DNA of 64,000 nt from Leptospira terpstrae serovar Hualin str. LT 11-33 = ATCC 700639 (GCF_000332495.1 NZ_AOGW02000023.1:124001-188000), one strand, 5' to 3'. Positions 19,068-27,584 are shown, counted from the stretch's first letter. The notes: a model not told the origin generated them from the sequence alone. Numbers and translations: made by a program.

Positions 19068-19083
19068 TGTTTATTAGATTCTA

Positions 19084-20154
19084 TTACTCTTCTGTTTTTT
19101 GGTCGTTTTTTTCTGGATTTTCTGATTTCGATGACCAATCTAATTTGTTTAGTGCTCCAATTTCGATTGAATAATCTTTGATATTGATATGTGATTTAAA
19201 ACCGCTTACTAAATTAGAAGCTATGTCTTCCGCTGTTAGCCCACCTTGAGATGTGAACCTGCCTTCTGAAAAGAATCTACGGTGGTTGATTCTAAGGTAA
19301 CTCAACCAACTAGAATTGATTTTGTATCCCACTTCCGCTTTTGAAGCCCAACCTAAGCCATAGTTTTCAGAAAAGAAATTAATCGACCTTTGTACATGGA
19401 AATCTCTTGTTTTGATTCTTCCGAAGGAAGGCATAAAATTTAGGTCTAAATAGAAATCCCCCGACGAATAACGATAGCCACCGCCGGCAAAGAATTCCCA
19501 AAGATCGTTGGAAAAACTAAGTCCAATTCCGATGGGTCCGTAGAATACTGGGGTTGATTCTATGAACTGGTTCACATCGTAAAATAGGTATTTGAAGTAT
19601 GAATATCTAACGCCTGTTGATAAGAAAAATCCAGATCCATTGGACCAGTAATTAGGATTTGCATCTTGAAAATAATATCTTCCATACAATTCTGCTCTAT
19701 TTTCGTAAACAGTAGATTTCCCTTTTCCATCTGCAAAGTTTCGGCTCCCTGAATAGATAGTTGCCGAATCTCTATAACTCCATTCTCGCGTTGCAATATT
19801 TGTCGTATTTTCAGTTGATACAGTTCCAAGGACAAAATCTTCATCTCTTGCCTGACCAGATTTTTGATTCCAGCCAGTTGTTTTTAAAGCACCATTTATT
19901 TCCCATCTATCTTTAGTATAAATTCCTTGGATTCCAAAGAGTGTAAATGTTCGTGGGAATGTGATTCTAGAGCCACCACGAATACCCGATAAATTTGGGT
20001 ATTTGTTACCCGTTTCAAAGATGTATTCTCCACCTGCTTTTTCGGCTGTCGGGCCCCATATTATTTCCGCAGAGACTGAAGTTATGTTTAAGAATAAAAA
20101 AATCAGAGGTAATGTGGAAAATTTAGGCACCAACGTAGCTTCTATTTTACCCAT
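19084..20154 (-). CDS. outer-membrane beta-barrel-type protein, unknown
   Basis: This 356-residue protein has a signal peptide ending around residue 29 (SVSA/EIIWG). It is rich in aromatic and polar residues with alternating patterns (for example YRYSSGDFYLDLNFMPSFG), as in outer-membrane beta barrels. There is no internal hydrophobic helix. It begins the minus-strand group with the protease, phosphatase and ndh genes. It faces parA across a 161-bp divergent region that contains a long palindrome. Confidence 0.7.
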   Translation of the reverse strand: MGKIEATLVPKFSTLPLIFLFLNITSVSAEIIWGPTAEKAGGEYIFETGNKYPNLSGIRGGSRITFPRTFTLFGIQGIYTKDRWEINGALKTTGWNQKSGQARDEDFVLGTVSTENTTNIATREWSYRDSATIYSGSRNFADGKGKSTVYENRAELYGRYYFQDANPNYWSNGSGFFLSTGVRYSYFKYLFYDVNQFIESTPVFYGPIGIGLSFSNDLWEFFAGGGYRYSSGDFYLDLNFMPSFGRIKTRDFHVQRSINFFSENYGLGWASKAEVGYKINSSWLSYLRINHRRFFSEGRFTSQGGLTAEDIASNLVSGFKSHINIKDYSIEIGALNKLDWSSKSENPEKNDQKTEE

Positions 20155-20232
20155 TAGTTGTAAATTCCTAAATTAAAACTTAGGGAGATGTGAATTGAAG
20201 GATTTTAGAAACCTTGGCAGCGGACAGTTTTT

Positions 20233-20263
20233 TCTTAGGGGTGAAACCATTTCACCCCTAAGA
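20233..20263. promoter_or_regulatory. 14-bp-arm palindrome upstream of parA (possible parS or operator)
   Basis: Two perfect 14-bp arms (20233-20246 and 20250-20263) flank a CCA centre. The core arms are GGGGTGAAA and TTTCACCCC. A near-identical core recurs inside parB at 21797-21817. It sits 13 bp before a TTGACA at 20276 and 53 bp before the parA start, so it is well placed to be an operator or a partition site. The arms contain GTGAAA/TTTCAC as in classical parS, but in the opposite order. That it binds ParB or ParA is inferred. Confidence 0.7.
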
Positions 20264-20275
20264 GACATAATTAAA

Positions 20276-20281
20276 TTGACA
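20276..20281 (+). promoter_or_regulatory. possible -35 element of parA
   Basis: A perfect TTGACA lies 13 bp after the palindrome. The matching -10 at 17-bp spacing (CAATCT at 20299) is poor, so the promoter would be weak or need activation. The parA ribosome-binding site GGGAAGG follows at 20308. Confidence 0.3.
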
Positions 20282-20315
20282 GTATGGACAGACTCAAGCA
20301 ATCTTTGGGAAGGTT

Positions 20316-21242
20316 ATGGCCAAAACAGATCCGACACTTACCGAAGAAGAAGCTGCCAAATTTGTTGGTTTGAACATGGATGAGTTCTCAGATAAGGCGT
20401 CAAGTTTGAAGATCCCTGGGTGGAAATCTGGAGAATTCAAACAATCCGTTTTACTTAAATATTTTGAACCAACTCGTTCCGATGGTTTTGATAGTCATGT
20501 CATCGCAGTATCAAATCAAAAAGGAGGGGAGGGGAAAACAACTATCAGTTTATATTTAGCAGAGGCTCTCGCCGAGAACCATAAGGTTCTTTTGATCGAT
20601 TGGGATCCACAGGCAAACGCAACACAGCTTTTTTTGAAAGATGATGTACCTTCGGTGATGGATTATTTGGGTTACCGCGGGAAAAAAGCAAAGAACATTG
20701 AGCCGGCAATCAAGACGATTGGCGAAAATTTTGATTTACTCCCCTCTACTTTGGAACTCGCAAACTTAACTACACCTTATGAGCGAGATGATTTTGAATT
20801 ACTTAATGAAGCAATCCTTCCTTTGCGTTCACGTTACGAATATATTATCATCGATTGCCCTCCTTCACTTGGGCTTATATTAGAGAATGCTTTGATTTGT
20901 GCTGATTACATTCTAGTTCCAATTCAAACTAGAGCTTTTAGTTTGCAAGGGATCAGAGATCTTTATGAAACCTTTCAGAAAATACAAAGAAAGGCGAACC
21001 AAAGATTAAAGTTATTAGGCGCAGTTCTAAACCAATATGAAGGCCAAAAGGCACTTGCTGGTTTGGCTGAAGGGGTAAAAAAATATTTCCCCGTATTTGA
21101 AACAGTCATTCAACGTCGAGAAGCAATACCGCAGGCCCAAGCTAAGATGTCTTTTTTGGCCAAAATTGACTTAACAACAATGAAAAATTTTAGAGATCTT
21201 GCAGTAGAGGTTAAAAGTAAAATCGATGTCCAAAAAAACTGA
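20316..21242 (+). CDS. parA: ParA-family partition ATPase with N-terminal extension
   Basis: This 308-residue protein has about 60 N-terminal residues with a helix-turn-helix-like stretch (LTEEEAAKFVGLNMDEFSDK). The ParA ATPase domain follows: a deviant Walker A at about 70-76 reads KGGEGKTT rather than KGGVGKTT, then LIDWDPQANAT and a Walker B of type YIIIDCPPS. Such N-terminal DNA-binding extensions are typical of plasmid-type ParA proteins that repress their own operon. The GGGAAGG ribosome-binding site fixes the ATG. The gene overlaps parB by 17 bp. Its role is segregation of the replicon it sits on. Confidence 0.92.
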   Translation: MAKTDPTLTEEEAAKFVGLNMDEFSDKASSLKIPGWKSGEFKQSVLLKYFEPTRSDGFDSHVIAVSNQKGGEGKTTISLYLAEALAENHKVLLIDWDPQANATQLFLKDDVPSVMDYLGYRGKKAKNIEPAIKTIGENFDLLPSTLELANLTTPYERDDFELLNEAILPLRSRYEYIIIDCPPSLGLILENALICADYILVPIQTRAFSLQGIRDLYETFQKIQRKANQRLKLLGAVLNQYEGQKALAGLAEGVKKYFPVFETVIQRREAIPQAQAKMSFLAKIDLTTMKNFRDLAVEVKSKIDVQKN

Positions 21243-21936
21243 ATTCCAAGCTTTAGATTTAATCTCCGCATACTCCGAGAAGAAAAAGAACCCTTCGCAT
21301 TTGGAGCTTAGTCAAATTTTTCCGAATCCAACTCAGCCACGTTTAATTGGTCGTGATGATACAACGGATTTGGTTCCGTCGATGGAAAGGTTAGGGCTCA
21401 TTGAACCAATTTTAGTTAGAAAAGATAAAGGTAAGTATTTAATTGTCGCCGGGGAACGTCGTTACCGTGCTGCGATTAAGTTGGGATGGAAAGAAATTCC
21501 CGCTATTGTAACGGACGCCAATGAAGATGTTTGTTACGAGATGTCCCTTGCGGAAAATGAGAAACGCAAGAACCTGAATCCTTGGGAAGTAGGTAAAGCG
21601 ATCCAATTTCTCCGCAAAGAAAAAAGAAAAACTGCAGAGGAAGTATCCGAATTGTTGGGTTACAGCGGAAGGTATGTAAAACAACTTAGTAGTATAGCTA
21701 GGTTGGATCAGAGATCGGTTATGGAATTGATGATTAGCGGGAAACCGCTTTCAGTAAAGAACCTAGAAGAATTACTAAAACGTAAAGAAAACAGAGGGGG
21801 TGAAATCATTTCACCCCGTGTAGCACCTGGTTCAGGCCGTATTAGTATCAATTTGGGTAAACTAAGTGGAAAGGTCAGAGATAACTTTTTAAAAGAACTG
21901 AGCTTACTCAAAAAGAAATACGGAATTAACGAATAG
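21226..21936 (+). CDS. parB: ParB-family partition protein
   Basis: This 236-residue protein has the ParB/Srx N-terminal region with GERRYRAAIKLGWKEIP near residue 78, an ENEKRKNLNPWE segment, and a helix-turn-helix region (TAEEVSELLGYSGRYVKQL). The GERR motif is the CTP/DNA clamp signature. The C-terminal dimerisation part is short, so the protein is smaller than chromosomal ParB of about 280-300 residues. The palindrome at 21797-21817 lies inside its coding sequence, encoding GGEIISP. It is coupled to parA by a 17-bp overlap. Confidence 0.92.
   Translation: MSKKTEFQALDLISAYSEKKKNPSHLELSQIFPNPTQPRLIGRDDTTDLVPSMERLGLIEPILVRKDKGKYLIVAGERRYRAAIKLGWKEIPAIVTDANEDVCYEMSLAENEKRKNLNPWEVGKAIQFLRKEKRKTAEEVSELLGYSGRYVKQLSSIARLDQRSVMELMISGKPLSVKNLEELLKRKENRGGEIISPRVAPGSGRISINLGKLSGKVRDNFLKELSLLKKKYGINE
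21797..21817. promoter_or_regulatory. second copy of the parA-upstream palindrome, inside parB
   Basis: The arms GGGGTGAAA (21797-21805) and TTTCACCCC (21809-21817) flank a TCA centre. The upstream copy has the same arms around CCA. Only these two copies were noticed in the window. Conservation of a perfect 9-bp-arm palindrome within a reading frame suggests selection as a protein-binding site, possibly parS. Confidence 0.7.
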
Positions 21937-21943
21937 AGGAAAA

Positions 21944-22585
21944 ATGAAGTCAATTTTAAAACTTAAGACGATTGAGGATATCGACAGAGAGTTATCAATC
22001 ATTATAGCTTGTGAAAAAAAACAAAAAGCAGACATTAGTTTAAGCCAAGTTTACGATTTTCTCGCCGAATCTATTGAATTATCAATCCAGAGAATTGGAT
22101 CTACGAATAAAAGAAACACTATCAATAAATTATTGGGTAAATATAAATATGCAAAGCTTCTTTCGAAAGGAAATTACACCAAAGCCAATCAGATTCCTGG
22201 GTTTCCACCAAAAGATTTAGGTGATGCGGACTCAGCACTCCTAAGATTAAAAACATCTTTGACAGCATTTAGATTACACTCTGGTCCATTTGCTGAACAT
22301 TCCGTATTTGGCGAGTTGGATAAAAAACAATGGGAAAGGATTCATGCAATACTCGCTGTTTTTTTGTTTGGTTATATACAGTTATATGGCGATGAAAAGT
22401 TAAGGTTTGCGAAAGAGAGAGAACAAAGGAAAGAAAAATCCTTTACTGAAAAAAAACATAATCATCCACAAAAGAAAAAAGATGATCGGGATATAAAACC
22501 GAGTGGTCATAACAGCCGCAAATGGAAAAACAAAAAAAAACCGCACCACAAAGGTAATAAAAACCAAGGTGGCGGCCCTAGATGA
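21944..22585 (+). CDS. unknown protein with basic C-terminal tail, downstream of parB
   Basis: This 213-residue protein starts 7 nt after parB. The first 150 residues are helical (KTIEDIDRELSIIIACEKKQ, later FAEHSVFGELDKKQWERIHAILAVFLFGYIQLYGDEK). The last 55 are extremely rich in lysine, histidine, arginine and glutamine, with KKKPHHKGNKNQGG near the end, and look disordered and nucleic-acid-binding. No family is recognised. Position suggests co-transcription with parAB. It overlaps the FMN reductase start by 4 bp. Confidence 0.75.
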   Translation: MKSILKLKTIEDIDRELSIIIACEKKQKADISLSQVYDFLAESIELSIQRIGSTNKRNTINKLLGKYKYAKLLSKGNYTKANQIPGFPPKDLGDADSALLRLKTSLTAFRLHSGPFAEHSVFGELDKKQWERIHAILAVFLFGYIQLYGDEKLRFAKEREQRKEKSFTEKKHNHPQKKKDDRDIKPSGHNSRKWKNKKKPHHKGNKNQGGGPR

Positions 22586-23184
22586 AAGTTTGTCTAGTGG
22601 CTGGAAGTCACAGAAAAAACTCCCAATCTTTAAAAGTCGGCAAGTTTCTTGCAAAAACACTAGAAGCAAAAGGGATCGAAACTTTACTTTTAGATTTAGG
22701 TGGAAGTCCGCTACCTCTTTGGGAACCTACAATGTGGGAGAAAGATTCTGAAATTAAAAAATTTTGGTTAGAATACAGTGCTGGATTTTCAAGTGCTGAT
22801 GCATATGTATTCCTTTCGCCAGAGTATGCTGGTATGGCTAGTCCAGCTTTAAAGAATTTTTTTCTTTATCTAACTGGTGGAGATATATCTCACAAACCAG
22901 GTCTTATCATTACTGTCTCTAGCGGAATGGGTGGCAGTTACCCAAATGCAGAACTTAGAATGTCCAGTTATAAAAACACCCGAATTGTTTATATCCCCGA
23001 CCATGTGATTGTTCGTCATGTTGAATCCATATTGAATTCGGAACTTCCCGAAGGAAAGGACGACGAATACATTAGGGCTAGACTCAATTATACACTCAAT
23101 GTACTAGTTGAGTATGCAAAAGCTCTTAACGCAGTTCGCCAGAGTGGCGTAATCGATATAAAGACTTACCCTTTTGGATTATAA
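22582..23184 (+). CDS. NADPH-dependent FMN reductase-like flavoprotein
   Basis: This 200-residue protein starts with VCLVAGSHRKNSQSLKVGK, a flavodoxin-like phosphate-binding loop. The YVFLSPEYAGMASPALKNF segment, with an SPEY-type flavin contact, is typical of the NADPH-dependent FMN reductase family. It may reduce flavin or quinone in the cytosol. ATGA overlap couples it to the basic protein upstream. Its last 59 bp overlap the convergent acyltransferase gene. Confidence 0.85.
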   Translation: MKVCLVAGSHRKNSQSLKVGKFLAKTLEAKGIETLLLDLGGSPLPLWEPTMWEKDSEIKKFWLEYSAGFSSADAYVFLSPEYAGMASPALKNFFLYLTGGDISHKPGLIITVSSGMGGSYPNAELRMSSYKNTRIVYIPDHVIVRHVESILNSELPEGKDDEYIRARLNYTLNVLVEYAKALNAVRQSGVIDIKTYPFGL

Positions 23185-24205
23185 TAGCAATAAGAATCGG
23201 AATTCCAACATTCAAAATTAAAGTTACTAAATAACCTAAAAATGGTCCTCCAAAAAAATAAGGGTCTACACTATGCATCAAATGGATGACAAAAGGATGT
23301 AAAAGGAAAATGAAAAGGCTATTGTTTCCTATGTAACTGATCCAATGGATTGTTGTTTGACCAAAATTTGGTATTACTTCCCAAATAACAAAAAAGAAGA
23401 ATATTGGATACACTAGGTGGTGGTTTTTGAAATCTAAATAATAAACTGCACTGAATAGGACGATTAAGAATAGTAAAATCAAAGATAGGGAACCGAAGAG
23501 TAGTGATACTTTCACTTTTGGTTTGTTTTTTTCTTCATTGGAGAGTCCAATTTGAATTCCTAGTATAAAGAAAAATAAATAATTTAGAACAGAAATGGAA
23601 TGGTATTCATCTGGCAGTATTGAATCAAAATATCCTAAGTTAGAAGCTAAATTAATTATGAATGATAAAAATAGAATTGGTTTGATAAATGTCTTGCTTA
23701 TGAGAAATTTTTCAAACAAGTAAAAGAAAACATAGAATTGTACTAATAGTGGGACAAAATAGAAAGGTGCAAAAACTTTTCCTAAACAATAAAACTGTAT
23801 AAATTCCCATACATGGTAATTGTTATATTTTAGCAGATAACCAATCATTGACGCAAAAGTATAAGGCAGAAGAAGGTTCTTTATTTTTGAAATCCAGTAT
23901 CCTTCTTTTTTTCGAAGGAATATAGCGGATGTTAGTATAAATAGAGGAACTGAGAAGCGAGATAAATTGGAAAAAAACAGAGTTGTATGGATTACTAATT
24001 TGTCTGCTGGATGAAAGAACTGAAAGTACGAGTGGATATGGATTAATACAATTCCCACCATGGCAAATCCTCGCAGGATATCGAATCGATTCTCTCTTTT
24101 GCCGGTAACTGCTAATGGATGCGGAAGAGAGTAGGGGATTTGGAAAACCCAAAGATACAAGGCCCCAAGCCCTGCTAGTATGATCCCTAGTAATTCCCAT
24201 TCCAT
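23126..24205 (-). CDS. acyltransferase family 3 membrane protein
   Basis: This 359-residue protein has about ten membrane helices. After an N-terminal helix, it has NRFDILRGFAMVGIVLIHIH near residue 38, the RxxRGxxxxxVxxxH signature of acyltransferase_3/OafB-type enzymes that acylate surface sugars or lipids. A late LHPFVIHL also fits. The acceptor is unknown. Its 3' end overlaps the FMN reductase gene on the other strand by 59 bp. It faces the cyclic-nucleotide-binding gene divergently. Confidence 0.85.
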   Translation of the reverse strand: MEWELLGIILAGLGALYLWVFQIPYSLPHPLAVTGKRENRFDILRGFAMVGIVLIHIHSYFQFFHPADKLVIHTTLFFSNLSRFSVPLFILTSAIFLRKKEGYWISKIKNLLLPYTFASMIGYLLKYNNYHVWEFIQFYCLGKVFAPFYFVPLLVQFYVFFYLFEKFLISKTFIKPILFLSFIINLASNLGYFDSILPDEYHSISVLNYLFFFILGIQIGLSNEEKNKPKVKVSLLFGSLSLILLFLIVLFSAVYYLDFKNHHLVYPIFFFFVIWEVIPNFGQTTIHWISYIGNNSLFIFLLHPFVIHLMHSVDPYFFGGPFLGYLVTLILNVGIPILIAIIIQKGKSLYRLRHSGELR

Positions 24206-24314
24206 AAATGCTATCTCCTTTACGGCATTTTCTTTTCAGATTTCCTGGGGGAAAGGAAAATGAATTCAGATTTTAGGCAAAATAGCCAAAAATAGATACA
24301 GGAGCCACGAATCA

Positions 24315-24755
24315 ATGAGCAAACTCAACATTCCGCCAAATCAGAGGATCTTCAAAGAAGGGGAACTGAATAATGCGATGTATATCATCCTCCAAGGGAA
24401 CGTTGAGATTTTTTTTACAGTGAACAATAGCCAAACTCGATTGGCATTGATGAAACCTGGAGATTTTTTTGGGGAGATGGCACTATTTAGTTCTAACCCA
24501 AGAAGTGCCACTGCAAGAACGATTACAAATTGTGAAGTTGCCGTCATTGAAAGTAAACAACAGCTGGAAAACTTTCTAGTTAAGAATCCAAAGTTTGCAG
24601 CAAAGATGGTTTCGATTATGGCAGATCGATTGGCTCGTACGAATGAACTATTAATTAGTAGTATGGAAAAATCAGTAGCTAAGAAAATTGAATTTAGTAC
24701 AGATGTGGGAAAAGAACACCAAATTGGAATTAGTGATGTACAAGATGTGGAATGA
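24315..24755 (+). CDS. cyclic nucleotide-binding domain protein
   Basis: This 146-residue protein is essentially one cNMP-binding domain. Its phosphate-binding cassette reads FGEMALFSSNPRSATART at about 57-74, with the Glu and Arg needed for cyclic nucleotide contact. There is no DNA-binding or enzyme domain, so it must act through a partner. The stop codon abuts the stop of the convergent 83-residue gene with no spacing. It begins 109 bp from the divergent acyltransferase. Confidence 0.9.
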   Translation: MSKLNIPPNQRIFKEGELNNAMYIILQGNVEIFFTVNNSQTRLALMKPGDFFGEMALFSSNPRSATARTITNCEVAVIESKQQLENFLVKNPKFAAKMVSIMADRLARTNELLISSMEKSVAKKIEFSTDVGKEHQIGISDVQDVE

Positions 24756-25007
24756 CTATCCGTAAATTGTGGGTAAGTTTTTTTTGATCAAGGTAATTTC
24801 TAAGATGGGAGCATAACTGAGTAGATTTTTAATTGTAACTGCCTGACCTTCCGCTTTCAAAAACTCTGTTAGGATTTCGAGTGTTTCTTCCGGTGGAAGA
24901 TTGGAAATGCTTGGATATTCGGGATGACCTACTAAGTTGAATGTTTCTGCTAGTTTTGGATCTTCTAATTGTTGGTCATCAAGGTTCAGTAATTCTTTCC
25001 AGTTCAT
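24756..25007 (-). CDS. small unknown protein
   Basis: This is an 83-residue acidic protein with helices and no signal peptide (for example LPPEETLEILTEFLKAEGQAVT). No family is recognised. Its ATG lies 2 nt after the HDOD gene stop, so it is translated from the same message and may assist that protein. It was accepted because it is in frame, tightly spaced and fills the gap to the convergent gene exactly. Confidence 0.6.
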   Translation of the reverse strand: MNWKELLNLDDQQLEDPKLAETFNLVGHPEYPSISNLPPEETLEILTEFLKAEGQAVTIKNLLSYAPILEITLIKKNLPTIYG

Positions 25008-25009
25008 AA

Positions 25010-26512
25010 TTAAATTAATAGAGTTTGGTATTCTTCTCTATGTTCCTCGAATTGAAGTTTAAACCTTTCTTGTATTTCGCGAAATTCCTTTTCTGACGTA
25101 ATTTCAAAATATTCCAATACTTCCGGTTCCACAGTGAAATAATTTCCTTTTCCGCGACCAATATTAGCCAAAATATCTGAAAGATAAATGATTTGGCAAA
25201 GGATGTTATTTCTGGTTTTGCACTGCCAAGGTTTATGATGGAAACGAATGACATCGAGAATCTCCTCAGGGAAATTCCATTTTTCTGCCATCAGGTATCC
25301 GATTTCTGAATGAGTAGTTCCTAAAGTATATTCTTCCACCCATTCAGAAATCTCATTATTGTCATCACTTCTAAGAACGCGGATCTGATTTACTTGGCTT
25401 AGATCTAAAGAAAGAAGCACCATTCTTCCTAAATCATGGAGTAGGGCAGATATGATCGCAGGTTCTAATAACTTTAAATGTTTTTTTCGGTCTTCGATCA
25501 GGAACCGAGCATACATGGATGTTTTGAAGGAATGAGTCCAAACTAAAACTTGTTTCGCATAACGAGAGTTAAGAACTTTTTTTGCACCTAGTGTCAAAAA
25601 AATGGACTCGAGGTTTTTTAAGCCAATTCGTTTTACACCATCAAGTACGGAAATTATTGGAATATGTGCACCAAATAAAGGTGAGTTTGCTATTTTTAAG
25701 ATTTCTGCTGTTATGGCTGGGTCTTTTTCAACTTGCGAGGAAATTTCATGCCAATCTACATCTTTTTTCTTAGCGATTAAAATTAGCTTTTGGATTTGCG
25801 GAGGTAACGGAGGTAGACTACTGACTTCACGTAATAATAGGTTTTTAATATTCGATTGGTATTCTTTTGGGATTAGTTGTTTAGGAATTCTGATGACCAC
25901 TTCTGTATAGTCTTCGGTTGTCATCAATTGAAAGAACTGATTAGAAATCCCTGAGTTTCTGAGTAATATATGGATCAGTACAATTCCAAGCCCGGAACTT
26001 TCTTCGTTATCAACTGATTCGCGATAGGCGTCATTGATGTTTTTGTATTTTGCTGAGGCTTGTACTCGTTTTAAAATTCTATTTTTTTCTTCCGGAAGGA
26101 TTTTTGCATTATTTCTGACTTTAAACTCTATATAGTCTTCTTTAAAAATTGTGCTTAATGTTATCTTGAAATTTGAATGATCCAGTGATAAAAACACTCT
26201 TTTGCGGTTATGACCAAATTCATCCTTAAACATTGGGATTCCTCTAGCATAATCCTTTTCATCCCAGAGGTTTAGTCCTTGTTCTTGGAAAAAAACACGT
26301 TTGCCGTTAGCCTTACATCCGTTTACTAGTAGTTCACTGAGAATGGTAAAGAGGATTTCATGCAGAAATTCTAGGGAAATGCTTCGAACCACTCTTCCGA
26401 TCCAAACGTCCAGTTCAGGGCAGTCGATTTCCGAAAAGTGGACATATTCTTTGGAAATCAGTTTTCCGGAAAGAAAGTCCTCCTGGAAGGTGATGAGTGG
26501 GGGAATCGACAT
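25010..26512 (-). CDS. ATPase-like (HATPase) + HDOD signalling protein
   Basis: This is a 500-residue cytosolic protein. Residues 1 to about 215 resemble a GHKL ATPase of the anti-sigma type, with an N-box-like ELLVNGCKAN and a G2-like SSGLGIVLIHIL. Residues about 225-430 are an HDOD domain (LPPLPPQIQKLI, DPAITAEILKIANSPLFG, LLHDLGRMVLL). HDOD domains are non-enzymatic relatives of HD phosphodiesterases that scaffold signalling. The combination is uncommon. No phospho-acceptor histidine is visible, so it is not a classical kinase. A 2-nt gap links it to the next small gene. Confidence 0.85.
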   Translation of the reverse strand: MSIPPLITFQEDFLSGKLISKEYVHFSEIDCPELDVWIGRVVRSISLEFLHEILFTILSELLVNGCKANGKRVFFQEQGLNLWDEKDYARGIPMFKDEFGHNRKRVFLSLDHSNFKITLSTIFKEDYIEFKVRNNAKILPEEKNRILKRVQASAKYKNINDAYRESVDNEESSGLGIVLIHILLRNSGISNQFFQLMTTEDYTEVVIRIPKQLIPKEYQSNIKNLLLREVSSLPPLPPQIQKLILIAKKKDVDWHEISSQVEKDPAITAEILKIANSPLFGAHIPIISVLDGVKRIGLKNLESIFLTLGAKKVLNSRYAKQVLVWTHSFKTSMYARFLIEDRKKHLKLLEPAIISALLHDLGRMVLLSLDLSQVNQIRVLRSDDNNEISEWVEEYTLGTTHSEIGYLMAEKWNFPEEILDVIRFHHKPWQCKTRNNILCQIIYLSDILANIGRGKGNYFTVEPEVLEYFEITSEKEFREIQERFKLQFEEHREEYQTLLI

Positions 26513-26590
26513 GATAAACCTGTTTTGAACCTTGTTTCTCTTTTTGAAAACAGAAAATTTTATTTTGAAATTTGAGTCAGGATTCCGATA

Positions 26591-27127
26591 ATGAAGACTA
26601 TGGAACTCTCGAAAAAATCCCTTTTGATTACCCTTGTATTATTTGTAGCAGTTGCGTCTATTTCTGCCCAAGATACTAAACCGCAAGTTACCCCCGCTGA
26701 TGTGAGCCAAGAGAATCACGATTCGAAAGAGGGACAAGATAAAGAGTTATTCGAATACTATTATAAAACTCGCCCAGAAAATTTACCACCTAATAAAGCT
26801 AAATTAGAGTATAACTTGATTAAGACGCTCAAAAAAGAAATAATGAGTCGCGACTATTCAAAAGAGTCTGCAGAAGCGATCAAAAAAATAGACGCAACCA
26901 ACATTCAATTTGAAAGAGTATATCGAGAGAGTAAATGGCTTCGTGGTTTTATGACACAAAACACTCATTTAAATTATTCAGAATTCATGTACATAGTAAA
27001 ACATGATAAATATATGTGTTTTGTTAGTTTTGATGTTAATCCTGAGACTTATTTACAACAATCTCGTCAGTCTCATTTAGTTTTTGCTGCGAAGGATAAG
27101 TTCGAGATAATAATCCCCAAACCCTAA
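26591..27127 (+). CDS. exported protein, unknown
   Basis: This 178-residue protein has an N-terminal signal peptide (residues 9-26, cleavage expected after SISA). The mature part is charged and mostly helical (for example LPPNKAKLEYNLIKTLKKEI) with a beta-like C-terminal 60 residues. An AGGA lies 8-9 nt before the ATG. No family is recognised with certainty. The 3' end overlaps the opposing gene by 92 bp, which is a long overlap. Confidence 0.7.
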   Translation: MKTMELSKKSLLITLVLFVAVASISAQDTKPQVTPADVSQENHDSKEGQDKELFEYYYKTRPENLPPNKAKLEYNLIKTLKKEIMSRDYSKESAEAIKKIDATNIQFERVYRESKWLRGFMTQNTHLNYSEFMYIVKHDKYMCFVSFDVNPETYLQQSRQSHLVFAAKDKFEIIIPKP

Positions 27128-27584
27128 AGATTATTGTAAGACCAACTAATACAAGTAAATAGATAAAGCCATATTGAAAGTATTTTTCTAAGTTTTCCAA
27201 AAGGGGGAGTGGTTCTTCATTCCCCTTGATTCGCGAAATAGCTGTTTGTTTCCCAAAAATTCCAATTTCCCTCTTATACACCTCAATGGTATCACCTAAC
27301 CGCAGTCTTTTGTAAATGGAATAGGGAATCCTTTCTGTAATTTCATAGAGAGATCCATTGCTGAGCCCAAAACTATAGTGGCATTGGTAAGCAATGGGAA
27401 ATTGATTTTTGACACGGGAAAGTTCCTGTACAATGGCAAAACTTCGGTTTTTTTCCTCGTTTAAGGTAGCTGTTTCTGACTTGAGGTAGTTATTTTCGAA
27501 ATGAACAAGAGAATAGAATAGGGATATGACAAGAAAGGATACGAAAACCGAATTGGCGATCCAAACGGGAATTCGGGGAGACAT
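27036..27584 (-). CDS. DUF3592-like membrane protein
   Basis: This 182-residue protein has membrane helices at about 10-25 and 135-160. The loop between them contains IAYQCHYSFGLSNGSLYEI and RLRLGDTIEVYKRE, a beta segment typical of DUF3592-type proteins. Function is unknown. It directly follows the NAD-kinase/STAS fusion with no gap. Its C-terminal 30 codons overlap the convergent exported-protein gene. Confidence 0.65.
   Translation of the reverse strand: MSPRIPVWIANSVFVSFLVISLFYSLVHFENNYLKSETATLNEEKNRSFAIVQELSRVKNQFPIAYQCHYSFGLSNGSLYEITERIPYSIYKRLRLGDTIEVYKREIGIFGKQTAISRIKGNEEPLPLLENLEKYFQYGFIYLLVLVGLTIIFRVWGLLSRTYPSQQKLNETDEIVVNKSQD

Noticed and set aside
22400..22669. Minus-strand frame overlapping the basic tail region
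   Set aside because: It is antisense to a lysine/histidine-rich tail and to the FMN reductase start, and its Phe/Val-rich product is a shadow.
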